A stretch of 64,000 bases of DNA from Sphagnum compactum (Eukaryota; Bryophyta; Sphagnopsida; Sphagnales). The notes below the pieces were generated by a model that saw nothing but the letters and a program-made list of their open reading frames with translations, had not been told where the DNA came from and did no database searches. The stretch lies in contig OZ234494.1 of NCBI GenBank assembly GCA_965153455.1, positions 8,928,001-8,992,000 on the forward strand, written 5' to 3'. Shown here piece by piece: positions 11,253 to 23,100 of this stretch (position 1 is its first letter; the number at the start of each line of letters is the position of its first letter). The position numbers were made by a program, and so were the translations under genes.

Positions 11253-12966
11253 ATAGACCAATTTCGTTCTCCACCAACGCCTTATATTGTTTGAATTTTT
11301 CAAACACTTCTCCTTTAGCCTTCAAAAGATAGACATGAGTTTTCCTTGAAAAATCAACAATGAAAGTGAGAAAGTATCGCGCTCCACCATGCAATGTAGT
11401 CCTCATTGGCCCGCACACATCAGTGTAGACAATCTCTAAAAGTTGTGAAGCCCTCGTTGCTCCATCCTTGGGAAATGATGTTTTTTTTATGTTGGCCTTG
11501 GATGCATCCTTGACAAATGTGATGCAACGGCACTTCTGGCATCCAACTCCTTAAGGCTTGCCATGTTGAGATGGTCAAGTCTTTTATGCCAAAGCATCGC
11601 ATCTTCATCCAAAGAATTGGCAATGTGTGCCATGTCTTTCGCACCTTCACATGAAGAAGGTACAAGTTGCTGTCCCTTCGTGCTTCCGCCACAACAACTG
11701 CTCGAGCATCGTTGACCTTACAACAATGCTTGTGAAACTCCACTTTGAAGCCTTCGAAAATGAGTTTACTCACAGAAATGAGACTATTTTTCATTTTTGG
11801 AACATGAAGAACTTGGGTGATGGTTGCGTGTGACAACTCGCCTCCTACTTGCATTGTGGCTTTGATGTTCTCTTTGCGAATGGCCTCCAAAACGGTGTCA
11901 TCGCCCATGAACACCCTCCTTGGGGAAATGTGCTCGTACATGGTAAACCATTCTTGTTCGAAGATCATGTGTTGTGTTGCACCGGAATCAACAATCCAAT
12001 CATACGTGCTATGATCATTGGCACGCAATGCAGCAACAAACATTTTTTCGTGATCTTCACTTGACAACTTCTTCACCTGGCAAGGTGGCATTCCCATCAA
12101 TAATTCCAAAGCCCATGTTTAGAAAGCATCATGCGCATTTTGAACTTCCAAAGGTGAAAGTTGCCACCATCAAACTTCTCCATGACTTTCAAGGATTTCA
12201 TTTGAAAAGAAGACATTTTGAACACAAATGCTACAACAAACACTCTCTAAAAAGATCGAAAGCTTTGGAAAAAATTGTTGACACCTCACGTAAACTTGAA
12301 AATCTAACACTTGCAAATCTTTTGTTGATTACAACAATGGGAAGAACTCTCTTTGACACACTTAAAACTTGACACTTTCAACAATTCGAAAACTTCTCTC
12401 TCACACACCTTAAACTTTCAACAAATCGAAGAACTCTCTTCCACACTCCTCAAGCTTTCAATGAATCGAAGAACTCTCTTGCACACACCTTAGACTTTCA
12501 ACGAATTGAAAAACTCTCTTTAACAACTTGAAAACTTCTCTTTCACACACCTCAAGCTTTCAACGAATTAAAGAACTTTCTTCCACACACCTTCTCAAAC
12601 TTGAAGAACTCTCTTCCACAAAAATTTCCAAACTTGAAAAAACAAGTTTTTTTTTCCACACTTGAAAAACTTACAATATTTTAAAGAAATCTCTTCCACA
12701 CCTCCCACTCACTTGGAAATAAACTCCCACTCTCTTTGCAACCTTGTAAACTCGAAACTTTCCCTCAAAGGATTCTCCCTTTTAATGCAATACAAGCTGA
12801 ACCCTTGACTACTTCTTGTTCTAACACAATGTCCTTTCTCTTGCTTGGTGTGGACCCATAACCTATTGGAAACAACTTGAAAACATGCAAGAAATGAAAC
12901 TCTCAAGGTTCATGAAATGGAATAATTGTATTAACTAACAAAAATCACAAAGGTTGTATACTTCAA
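11253..12966 (-). mobile_element. Partial CopA element: integrase N-part, protease, gag start, leader, LTR stub
   Basis: Reading leftward from 12966: the first 103 bp of an LTR end (12864-12966), the primer site with one mismatch (12850-12863), leader, gag N-terminus (about 12062-12219), then after a large gag deletion the protease and integrase N-part, ending in the QYKALVENEIG region at about 11253. The zinc knuckle and most of gag are missing. A smaller deletion near 11538 removes the codons before EVPLHHIC. The LTR stub is cut at 12968 by the CopB LTR. Confidence 0.85.
11420..12109 (-). pseudogene. Copia protease and pre-integrase remnant
   Basis: The frame contains DWIVDSGATQHM (retroviral-type aspartic protease), GDDTVLEAI and LHVPKMKNSLISVSKL. 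It then loses the WHxRLGHLN motif by a frameshift and continues to EVPLHHICQGC. The N-terminal 15-20 residues come from the gag/protease deletion join and are not a real start. Confidence 0.8.
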
Positions 12967-13222
12967 ATTGTTGAAGATTATGATGTAGATGTTAGAAACG
13001 TAGATACTGGTGTGGTAGATAGTAGAAACAATGTGGTAGATAAGTGTTGCAAGCAATCAAAGACATAGGTAGATTTGAGAGGGCTTGGTGACAGCTAGGG
13101 TTAGGGTTTGGCGGCGGCTAGGATGAGGGCTTGGTGACGGCTAGGGTTAGGGTTTGGTGGCCGCTAGGGTTAGGCAGCGGCTAGGTTAGGGTTAAGTGGC
13201 GGCTACTTTAGGGTTAGTAGAT

Positions 13223-13232
13223 AGTATATAAG
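13223..13232 (+). promoter_or_regulatory. Putative TATA box of the CopB LTR
   Basis: AGTATATAAG lies just downstream of the telobox-like array, in the same place as the TATA segment of CopA LTRs. Confidence 0.5.
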
Positions 13233-13352
13233 GGTTTGGTTTGAGGAGTTTGAGAGTGCATTGAGGCAATTGCATGTAAGAGTGCTCATTAAGTATTAAT
13301 TAGCATTTGGTTGAGCGCATAAGTGGGTAGAGAGGTCGGATTTGAGTGCAAA

Positions 13353-14892
13353 ATGGCATCGTTTGAGGGAGAGAGCGCTAAAGTCATTGACAAATTCAAT
13401 GGGGAGAACTTCAACCTTTGGAAGTTCAAGATGGAGATGGTGTTGGCCTCCATGGACCTTTGGGAGATTCTCGACGGGTCTGAGGAGGCTCCACCATCCA
13501 ATGCGGACCCCAAAGTCATCGAGGAGTACCAACGGCGCGCGAAGAAGGCCGTGTCCACCATTGGCATCAACTTGGTGGATAGTCAACTTCACCACATCAA
13601 GAGGTGCAAGGGACCCGCTGAGGCATGGAAGACACTTTGCAACATCCATGAGACGCGGAGCTTGTCCAACATCCTCTTCATTCGTCGCAAGTTCTTCACG
13701 TGCAAGATGCAAGAGGGAGAGGACCTTCTAGACCACATCAACAAGGTCAAGGCGCTTGCGGATCAAATTGCTTGTTTGGAGGTGCCCGTGAGGGATGAGG
13801 ATGTTGTGATGACCTTGCTTGAGAGCTTGTCACCCTCCTACGAGTACCTAATCACCGCCTTGGAGGCCTTGCCCATGCAAGACCTCACCATGGAGTTTGT
13901 GACCGCACGATTGATGCATGAAGTGTCCAAGAGGAAGGAGAAGGAGCCGCAAGGTGACGATGGTGTCAACGCAAGGAAGAGGAGGGACCACATCTACACG
14001 CAAAGACACGAAGACATGCTACTATTGTGGCAAACCGGGCCACATTGCACGATTTTGCTTCAAGGCCAAAAACAACAACAAGGAGAAGGAGAATGCCAAC
14101 AAAGCTAAGGACGATGATGACTATTCCTTTGCAACAAAGGATGGAGACCATTGCAAGGCCATATGCACGTGGATCATGGACTCGGGAGCCACCAAGCATA
14201 TGACCTCTCATAGAACCGCATTCGACACGTATGAGGTAATTCCAACACGCAACGTGCATACGGGTGATGATAGCATTGTTGAGGCAATTGGAATGGGGTC
14301 CATCCTTGTGGAAGTGATGGTGAAAGGGCGAACCAAAAAGATTAGAATCAAGGACGTGCTCCATGTGCCAAAATTGCATGCCAACTTGCTTTCGGTGAGC
14401 AAAATCTTGTCAAGTGGGTGCAAAGTGCAATTCAACATGACTGAGTGCATTGTGAGGGCATTTGATGGAAAGGTGATTGCAATAGCGCTACGCGAAGGCA
14501 ACTTGTATCAAGTGACCTTCACTAAGGTGTGTGAGGTGCATGTGGCCAACGTGGCCCAAACTTCAACAATTGATGGTGCATTGGAGCTTTGGCATCGCCG
14601 CCTCGATCATTTGAACGTCAAAGGTGTGCATGCGCTCCAAAACATGGTGAGTGGTATGAACCTTGGAAACATGCCTTGCCCTACATCTTCATTTGTTTGT
14701 GAAGGGTGCATTGAGGGAAAACAACATCGCAAACCATTTCCAAGCGATGGAGGGATGCGTGCCACCAAGCCCTTGGAGATTGTGCATTCGGACGTATGTG
14801 GCCCCATGAGGACCACATCCTTGGGTGGTGCAAGGTACTTTGTGACGTACATTGACGACTTTTCAAGGAAGGTGTGGGTGTACTTGTTGAAG
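13353..14892 (+). pseudogene. CopB gag-protease-integrase, one frameshift, 3' truncated
   Basis: The ATG at 13353 starts MASFEGESAKVIDKFNGENF, aligned with the CopA gag start. Frame 1 runs to about 13970. A frameshift in 13960-14005 precedes the zinc knuckle CYYCGKPGHIARFC. Frame 2 then carries the protease motif WIMDSGATKHM, the LHVPKLHANLLSVSK segment, WHRRLDHLN with CEGCIEGK, and the integrase start HSDVCGPMRTTSLGG to DDFSRKVWVYLLK. There the element ends, before the second catalytic aspartate. Codon use is richer in G and C than in CopA. Confidence 0.88.
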
Positions 14893-14960
14893 TCCCTAAA
14901 CCCTTCCTAAAACCTGTACAAGAAACTTGAAAAACTTCTCTTACACCTCAAACTTCAATG
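14893..14960 (-). repeat. CopA leader scrap
   Basis: About 68 bp match the minus-strand CopA1 leader near 2459-2525 (CCTTTACAAGAAACTTG-like). It joins the CopB break to the tandem repeat that follows. Confidence 0.7.
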
Positions 14961-14979
14961 TTGAAACTGTTTTTTTTGC

Positions 14980-15525
14980 ATTTGAAGTTCAAAAAGGTAT
15001 TGTAAATCACTAATTGACACACCCATAGCTTTTTAAATCACTCAAAATGAACTTACAATGAAAAAGATATGGGGTTTCAAACTATAGAGGTTTAAAGTTT
15101 TTTTTTTCAAAACATTTGAAACAAAATATCACAGTTTTGAAAATTGATATTACATTATTTTTTCATTGTAAGTTCGTTTTGAAGATCAAAGATTGTAGAT
15201 CACTAGTTGCCGCACCCATAGCTTTTTAGATCACTCAAAATGGACCTAAAATGAAAAAGATATGGGGTTCAAACTTATAGAGGTTTAAAGTTTTTTTTTT
15301 CAAAACATTTGAAACAAAATATCACAATTTTGGTATTTGAGATTACATTATTTCTTCATTTCTTTGTTGTTTTGAAGATCAAAGAGATATTGTAGATCGC
15401 TAGTTGCCGCACCCATAGCAATTAGATCACTCAAAATGGACCTAAAATGAAAAAGATATGGGGTTTCAAACTATAGAAGTTTTAAGTTTTTTTTTCAAAG
15501 CATTCGAGACAAAATATCAACTACA
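14980..15525. repeat. Three tandem copies of a ~195-bp repeat
   Basis: The landmark CCCATAGC recurs at 15022, 15215 and 15412 (steps of 193 and 197 bp). Each unit then has ATCACTCAAAATG, a GATATGGGG(T)TTCAAAC stretch, a long T-run and ACATTTGAAACAAAATATCA. The third copy is shorter. The units differ by point changes and small indels, so this is an old local array or a piece of a satellite. Confidence 0.9.
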
Positions 15526-16079
15526 GTACAACTATAATTTTTATCCCATATTGTTTGTCATAGATTTCAAGTTTGTAAATTACATAATGAAGTTAGTGCA
15601 CTAAGTGTTTTCAAAAGGCGAAGTTGGCACCTAGGACAAACTAATAAGAAAGGTTTGACTTTAAAAGCCACATGGTGAAAAAAATGATTATCTAAAACTT
15701 ACTTGTCTACCATAAGCCTAAGTAACACTATGATCTACCTATTTACCTAGGCCTACCTACCTAGGTTTAAGTTAGGGAAGCTATATAAAATAGGTAGGCC
15801 TAAACCTATCTATTTATTTCTAGGTGGACCTACATACCTAAACCTAAGCTTGCACATAATTTTAAGTAGGGACACGTGTCAAAAAACTATTGTTTAGATT
15901 CTTTGCCTAAACATAAATCTAAGTAAGGCCATGTGGCAATAAACTAGTGGTTAGACTCTTTGATTGGTTTAACTATAACATAGTTAAAATTACAATTTGA
16001 TGACCTAATTAGAATGTAGTTGAAATTTTAACTCATTCTTTGATGACATCATGGTTTATTAGTGGATGAAGTTCATCCA
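15526..16079. other. AT-rich intergenic DNA with TAGGTAGGCCTA-type palindromic runs
   Basis: No coding signal. Around 15737-15840, repeated CCTACCTA and TAGGTAGG stretches can pair with each other as a short imperfect inverted repeat. Confidence 0.45.
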
Positions 16080-16442
16080 AGGGAGGTTACCCCATACGAC
16101 AATTCCTAAAGTTGGAAAATAGTTGAAAGTTCAATTTTGAAATCTAGATGAAGGTGGATGAACTTCATCTAGAAGTCAAAAATGTTCTGTCAACTAAAAT
16201 GGTCTATCGCTTTCAACTAAAATCTTGTCACTTCAATGTTGGTTGAAAAATTAACATGTGTAGGTAGGTTTCGATTGTGGTGTGGGTTGGATTCAACATT
16301 GTCAACTATTTTAATAGGTAGTTGAAAACGTCGTTTTGAGTTGAAACAAACATTTTACAGTTGGAAGTGAGGTTTTCAATTTCAAAATGTAGTTGAAACA
16401 TAATTGAAACCATAGTTGAAAACCTTGGTTTTTCTCCTAGTG
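16080..16442. mobile_element. Terminal fragment of a CACTA-like DNA transposon
   Basis: The block ends ...GGTTTTTCTCCTAGTG at 16442, whose complement is CACTAGGAGAAAAACC, close to the CACTACAAGAAAA-type ends of plant CACTA elements. In the 360 bp before it, AGTTGAAA or its complement TTTCAACT recurs about ten times in both orientations, as expected for subterminal transposase-binding repeats. The opposite CACTA end was not found, so this is a single end or a coincidental match. Confidence 0.4.
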
Positions 16443-17744
16443 TCTCCACTGGACAAAGGGGAATTTGTCTACACCATAAGAAATGCATTGACCATACAAA
16501 CATTCTTTCTCCTCAAGTTTTTCACACATAATCATTTGCCACAGTTCTGTAGTGTCTTTATACATTTTGGATGAGGCACCATATGAGGACTGAGTGAAAA
16601 CAAACAGATGAACATCGACATTTGCACTCATCACTATGGTGAAGTGAGGATTTTACCCTCATATTGTTCAAACCCAATCATAATTCTTCCATCTCAACAT
16701 GATATATGCAGCAACATGTATTTTGTTCCTTCATTGGCTTCACAAAGAACTATTTAAGCCCTTCAAATTCCATTTTCCAACAATGTGTTCTAGATGCACT
16801 AATTTGAATTTCAAATAAAACTCTGCCTACACAATAATAAACCAACAACACACAACAAACTTATGAGGGCCTAAGCTCATTATGACACATGTGGTTTTAG
16901 TCCTTCATGCAAATATACATTTGGGTCCAGCAATTAATGGGCTCTACCACTTGAAACACTTCATGTAATATATATTCATGCTTCTAGTTCCTAAAAATAC
17001 TTCTATACATTTATGGAGTTGCCACCACATAGAATGACAAATATACAAAACAATCCCATAGGCCACAATAATCTCCACAAATGTCACCATAGGGAACTTA
17101 ATGGACTACATGGACAAAGTCTATGGACTTTTAATTCAAGGCTACACATGAGTCCATATGTAGGATGTAAAAATTTCACAATAATACATGCAAACTCCAC
17201 TGATGGTACACAAAAATCTATGAATGTTTAACTAGTCTATAAGTGCAAGTGGCATATTCCATCAAACTACATCAAACTCAACATCTATATATAAGAAGTC
17301 AAAGGTCATAACTATACATTCAAACTCTACTAATGCTACACAAAAGTCCACTATACATTCAACTAGACTTGAAATGTCTAGGTGTGTTCCATCAAAGTAC
17401 ATCAAATTTACATCAAACTTCTAGTTTGCACTATATCACTCCATCAAAGTTAACTTACCTTGAACCTTATGTATTGTAAATGACACTTGGGGACTTTCTA
17501 GTCCATATTATACATAAATCCATACATGTGCAAAGGGATTCAAATTGACACAAAACTACCTTCAAACTGAATTATGGTACATAGATTAATTTTAACAATC
17601 ATTCATGATATTGAAAATAACTTGGAAAGATTATAATACTCGAGTCTCCATTAAATAGTGTGTAGGTTTCTCATCCCACACTCTAGCCTCGAGGCGTTTT
17701 ATTGTCACATCAGCTTTGTTGGGACTCACTCATGTTTCAAATGC
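16443..17744. other. Intergenic DNA, no recognisable feature
   Basis: AT-rich, no convincing frame. ACTCCACTGATGGTACACAA and a diverged second copy (about 17192 and 17321) hint at an old local duplication. Confidence 0.4.
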
Positions 17745-18430
17745 CCACTAAACAAAGGTAGCAGTTTTGGCAACAGCTATGCAACCATCATTCCTTCTCC
17801 TTCTAATAAACAATGACCACAAAGCATCACCTACATCACTAGTGATCTTGCGCCTTTGCATTGCAATTGATATATTTTGAGGATGGACATTAAGGACTTT
17901 TGCAATGTTTCTCATAAAAGAAGTTGGCCCTACACTGATAGTAGCAAAAAAGAATAACATGTTTTGAAGCCAATTTGGCATTAGAATTAGCATGTTTAAT
18001 TTCTTCCAAAGATCTATTCATTCCTTCCATAACTTCTTTTTGTCCAATGGGCAAGTCTTGTACGTAACACATAGTCTGGTGTGTTGATTCTAATCTTTGG
18101 ATTCTTTGTGCATCACCATTTTTCTACTAATAGGACCGAGGCAAATTACTAGGGCCTTCCTCATAAGTTCTACGCAATTAGTTGCTACCTTTCGTTGCTC
18201 ACACTCATCCATGGTAGGTTTAGGTTGTACAAAGGTCGTATTATCCATCTACTCTCTAATTAAATCACTTTGACAACGATTCAATCGATACTTTCATTGG
18301 CATTCCCTATTCTTCAAGCCCTTTGTTGAACCTCTTATGATTCCAATTTGTGTTGAGTATGCCTTCCCCCACGAGCTCACTTCTCTTTCAATTTTTTTGA
18401 AGCCATCTTTCATGCTTGTATTCTGCAACT
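17745..18430 (-). pseudogene. Decayed unidentified coding region with a helix-turn-helix-like segment
   Basis: Reading leftward, two frames together give a protein-like text: a start region near MKDGFKKIEREVSS, then MDECEQRKVATN, then NRSLEEIKHANSNAKLASKH, then after a frameshift SFMRNIAKVLNVHPQNISIA and DALWSLFIRRRRNDG. The RNIAKVLNVHPQNISIAMQRR part looks like a helix-turn-helix. I cannot name the family; a transposon-encoded protein is a guess based on the DNA-binding look and the repeat-rich setting. Stops and frameshifts show it is not functional. Confidence 0.3.
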
Positions 18431-19391
18431 CAAATTGTGTTCATGTTGTTTTCGCAGCAAAAAAAATTCAGATCCAACATATATTAGAAGAAAAACAATA
18501 AAGAAACCATAACCTTAAAAATATGGAAACAACTTTACATTTAGTTAAACCAATAATTCAACATATAGCTAATGCAAAAAGGGCAATAAAATATCCTCAT
18601 GTGAGTTCGAACAAGCTTGTGAAATAAGCTTCATTTCAATTTAGGTTTTGCCTTATATAATAAATAATTCAACCCAGACCAAAACATACACATAAATACT
18701 TATGCAAAATCTTAAAATTCCAATCTAAAGTCACAAACCACCATTTCCTTGCATTCAATGGTGATTCCTAAATATGTATATCTAGATTGTTGAGAAGACA
18801 CATATTAATCCCACTGACCCAACTTCTAAGATTGAAAGGTATTGGTGTATTCGAATGTTTCCAGCTACCCTAGATAGAATTGAAGCTCAATAAATAGGTC
18901 AATTTTGCCCAATCCTTCTCCAATAGCTAAAGAACTTTTGATCATTATTTGAAAAATAATTGTGTCAATTTGTAGTCCTTTACATCAATTTTGTGTCCCC
19001 TACGAAGAAATCACAAAGTAATGGAGGAATGAGAAATGAGAACCAACCTACTTTTGGTGCTTGTAGATGTGCCAAGAGCTAAATTGGCAGTGATTTGTGA
19101 CTTTGAAGTTGGTGATTTTGCACAAAATAGAACTCCTATAATATAAGAGAATTATTCAGATATTTTTGGTATGTCCTAGGTTCAAAATGCTTGTATATAA
19201 TGATAATGTCCAAGATTAGTGACACATTTGTATTCATAGTTACTTTTTAATTTAGTACCTTCCTCTAGCTTAAAGGCTTATTTAGGTCAACAGACATGAT
19301 GTCCCCCTTGATTTGCTTCCGGGACTTCTCCCATATATTTTTGTTCCTGCATTATCTGACCTATCATATATATTAATTCAGTAAGTCCGTT
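18431..19391. other. Intergenic DNA, no recognisable feature
   Basis: AT-rich, no frame or repeat I can support. Confidence 0.4.
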
Positions 19392-20110
19392 TGTTTGTGA
19401 CGGGGGTTTTGGGGGGTGGGGGAGGGAAAGGCCGGTGAAGCAGCAAGCGATGCCCAACACTACGTCTGTTTGTCTATGACAAGGCGTTCCGACCCGTTAA
19501 TAGTCTTGCGAGGCCGATTCTACTGCAAAAGCATTTTCTATGTTTTAACACTATGGCAGAACCGGCCGTAGCTGACTGTCTGTCTGTGACGGGGGTTTTG
19601 GGGGGTGGGGGAGGGAGAGGCCGGTGAAGCAGCGGGCGACCACCACGGTTTCTGCACCGGCCAGGTGTACAAACCAGGACCTGATCTCCACAAAGCATCG
19701 CAGTCGTCTGAAGGGAAGGAATGACGGTCGGATCGCATCCCTCTCCCACCGCACCAGAGGTGGATATAAAAACCTTCCCCTCCCCCCCCCCCACTACCGA
19801 AAGAACCGGCGGTTATATAGAGGAGCGTGTTTTCGAAAATTTCCAAAACTTTCCCGGGGTTTTGGGTTTTCTCACCCCCGTCGAGTAAGGGAGTAAATAC
19901 CCGGACTGATAACCTGAGGGTACACACGGCTAGTTCTGATACCCGCACAATGTCGGTCGGGACCACTGCGCTAAGTCACAATATTGTTTTTATCTGTGGG
20001 TGTCCGAAGGTCATGGGTACCACTAGTTCATCTTTATTTACAACAGATCAAATAATAAATATCAGATCTTTCAAGATAACACACCCAATGCGGGTTCCAA
20101 AATAACACAC
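19392..20110. repeat. GC-rich LTR-like block with an internal 59-bp direct repeat
   Basis: The block is sharply richer in G and C than its surroundings. A 59-bp sequence beginning TGTTTGTGACGGGGG at 19392-19450 recurs at 19581-19639 with about four differences (period 189 bp). Downstream are the TATA-like segments GATATAAAAACC (about 19763) and GGTTATATAGAGG (about 19810). The order of upstream repeats, TATA and untranslated-like sequence fits a solo LTR of another retrotransposon. End points and target duplication are not clear. Reading frames across it are GC-driven and look spurious. Confidence 0.4.
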
Positions 20111-23100
20111 ACTAAGAAAAAAAACTCAGGTATAGCTAGGAATGATGCCCCTTTTGTAGGGAGGGATCACATTCATATGGAATGGGTGGAACATGACATA
20201 CAGTCAAATGCTTTAAAGAAATCGGTGATGACAAAGTTTGTCATGGTTTGCTTAATCTTTGCCCCATCAAGGACCAATGCTTGTGCTTTTCCCAATGCAT
20301 TTGTTTTGTAATAATTAGCAACACAAGAAAGTACACTAGATTAGCTTCTTCATGTTTGAAATCACAAACCCTATTTATGAGGCAACAATATCCAATGGAT
20401 TAGTTAATTAATTGCTTCACTATGGTAAACAAAAAACACATGATAAACAAGTTTGTTGACCTTATAAAGACAGTTCAAGACAAACCCACTTACCTTTCAT
20501 CCTCAAACTTCATAATGACATTACTTGTGGATTTTGTGAAGAAAGTCCATTCACATATGCAACACAATAGCACTAATAGTTGTTTAGAACTTTGATGAGT
20601 GGATTCCTTCATACCAATAACAAAAGCAAGCTACATGTATAAATCGCAAAGAATTCACATGGATAGACGATTGATACATTTATAATGAAACCCAACATCA
20701 CCATGTAAACATCACTATGACTGAAACAAGACCTTTGCATTGTATGTATATGCTAGAGCGAGAGAGAAGATGGAGATAGAAAGGAATATAAAACAAGGAC
20801 CTTGGGTAATGATGTGGGGATCCACTTGAGGCTCAAGAATGCTAGTCTTTTATGGAAGAGTTCCTCTCCCAAGGCATTGGAGATAGATTCCATAGCTCCT
20901 TTTCCTATAAAGCAGCTATACCATGGGCTGCTTGTTTTTCATCAAAATCACTTTTCCACTATAACTAAGTGAGGACTGTTCTTTGTTGAACTACCCCCTG
21001 GTAGCATTTGCAAGCTATGGAAATGCTTGCAAGCCTAATGGTTTCTTAACTACCTGAATCATGAAAATTAGGTTCACACACTAGAGTTGATATTTGAATT
21101 GTAAAGAAATAGTCTATGTTAGTGCCAATGCCATGTCAACAACCACTGATTTAATTGGAAACTTGATGTAATTTTTCAGGAAAGTTGAGCTTCAACATCC
21201 ACAAGACAAATACAACTTCCACAATTATGAACAAAAACACCAAAGCTAAGACTTTGAGAGGTCTATCACAACTGTTTGATGGAAGGAAAGATTTTAAGCT
21301 CCACATAACGATCACCAAGGAATATGTGACACCAAAGTAAGATGCTTACCAAGTGATCATCCTCACAGAGGATTTGAAGGCTAAAGGGTTCCTCTGGTTC
21401 TTGCCAGGGGTGCTTGACATACTCCAGACATGTTCCATTTCTACAAGAACCTTTTCTATACAATTTAAATCCCTTTCACAACTTGTCCATGTCCATTCAA
21501 AGTTTCAAGCACACATTGAAACATAGTTCTATGAGTCAAGAGGATTTTAGAAACCATTCTGAAGGAGTCAACCAAACTTGAGTGCTAGAAACTCCTACCA
21601 TTGGAGAAATTACACACTCAGGATGTGTGCTAACAATTTAAAAACCCCTGGAAGTTGAGCATAGCACTTAGAGTTTCTTACTAAAACCCTTTAGATGCGA
21701 CTTTTCAACCTCAACTTATTTTTGTAAGCAAGATAAGTGACCTCAAGAAATTGAAAGCATAAAATTTTGAGGGTTATGGGTTTAGGGTCAAGGATTTGCA
21801 CACACATGGGAACCTATGAGTACTTGAGTATGGAGTTTGATGTCACTACATAACATTACCATCAACACGCATTTGTTTGCAGTGTTATTGGGGATTCAAT
21901 CCTTTGTATATTCCATTAAGAGAAACACTTGGAAAAAAAAAAAACACCAAATAAAAGGTGATTTGAAGTGCACATGACTATTAAAGATTCTTTGCAACCA
22001 TCTGCTTCCCACCCCCAACACATGAACAAGAAGCACATTCCCTAGTAGATTGAGGCAAAGACCTAAATTAAAACAATGATGTGGTGAGCAATTTTAAAGC
22101 TTCTTTTAGTTTTGATTGCAACTAAAATGCGACACTTGAAAGCTGAAAAAATGACTGAAACATATTTTGCACTATCACAAGTTTGCAATGCAATTGAAAA
22201 AAGGTGTCAAAAGTCACTACCAAGGAATCAAAATTCTTGACCTACCCTTGTTTTTGTTGACTCCTTATATCTCAACGAATAAAAATTCAACATGCTCTGA
22301 GTTGCAAAGTTTTGCCAGATATTTCATCATATGCATTTCCATCATGACTCCTTGATTCCTTCCTATCTACAATTCAATTCCAAACTAGCAAAAGATTACG
22401 AATACATCCAGGTAGATCCACATTCATAAGGTGATGAGATGGTCATATACTGAAAAACAAATGAGAAAGGAGAAACAAAACACAGCTTTTAGAGACTACA
22501 TTTTAGCATACAAAAACTTTTTAACTACTATTGTTGGTGTGCAAATCACCTTCTTGGCAAGACGTAACAACAACATCAAAATTTTGATAATAATGTTAAT
22601 AAAAAAAAATGGAATGTAGTGGAAGAAAAAAATGCCACAAAATGTGCACACCCTCTTACAACTTTTTTTTTGAGACAGAAAGGTCTTTGAGTTCACTCTT
22701 AGGTGCAGGGTTCAGGGTTTGAAGGAAGAAAATGGATAGTTATGGATTTAGGGTATAGGATTTACACATAGATGAGGGTAATTCTAAGTACCTAAGTATG
22801 GAGTCTACTGGACACTCTATGAGTTTGCCATCAACACGTATTTGTTTGCATTATCTATTTGTCAAAAATCCACTTGCTCTACTTAGAAGGCAACCCTCCA
22901 AAATCCTACAACAACTAGAAGAAAGAGTTATTTGTATGGAGGTATTTGTTTTTCTACCCATTGTAGCAAGGGCACAAGGGCATCTAAAATTGTAGTTTGG
23001 ATATGTGAACAAATTCTGCCAGAGAACGAATTATTCCATAAATTTACTGACATTTTTTTTCTTAAATGTTTTGCAATTTGGGGGTCTTCAAATAGAATAA

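Larger units (their letters stand above)
12969..14892 (+). mobile_element. 5' half of a CopB copia element
   Basis: A second copia family. The LTR starts at 12969 with TGTTGAAGATTATGATGTAG, continues through the same type of G-rich array as CopA and a TATA segment (13223-13232), and loses similarity after about 13250. Gag starts at 13353. Coding continues through protease to the integrase core and stops at about 14892, where a minus-strand CopA leader scrap follows. The 3' half of this family occurs on the opposite strand at 32860-41044. The left flank, CAAAT, lies inside a CopA LTR stub. Confidence 0.82.

Noticed and set aside
12969-13352. Canonical or anticodon-type primer site for CopB
   Set aside because: Neither GGTTATGGGCCCA nor TGGTATCAGAGC is present between the LTR array and the gag ATG; the LTR end and leader appear deleted in this copy.
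19474-19966. Overlapping open frames in the GC-rich block (both strands)
   Set aside because: Several frames are open at once because G/C-rich DNA has few stops; proteins are proline/glycine runs without family motifs.
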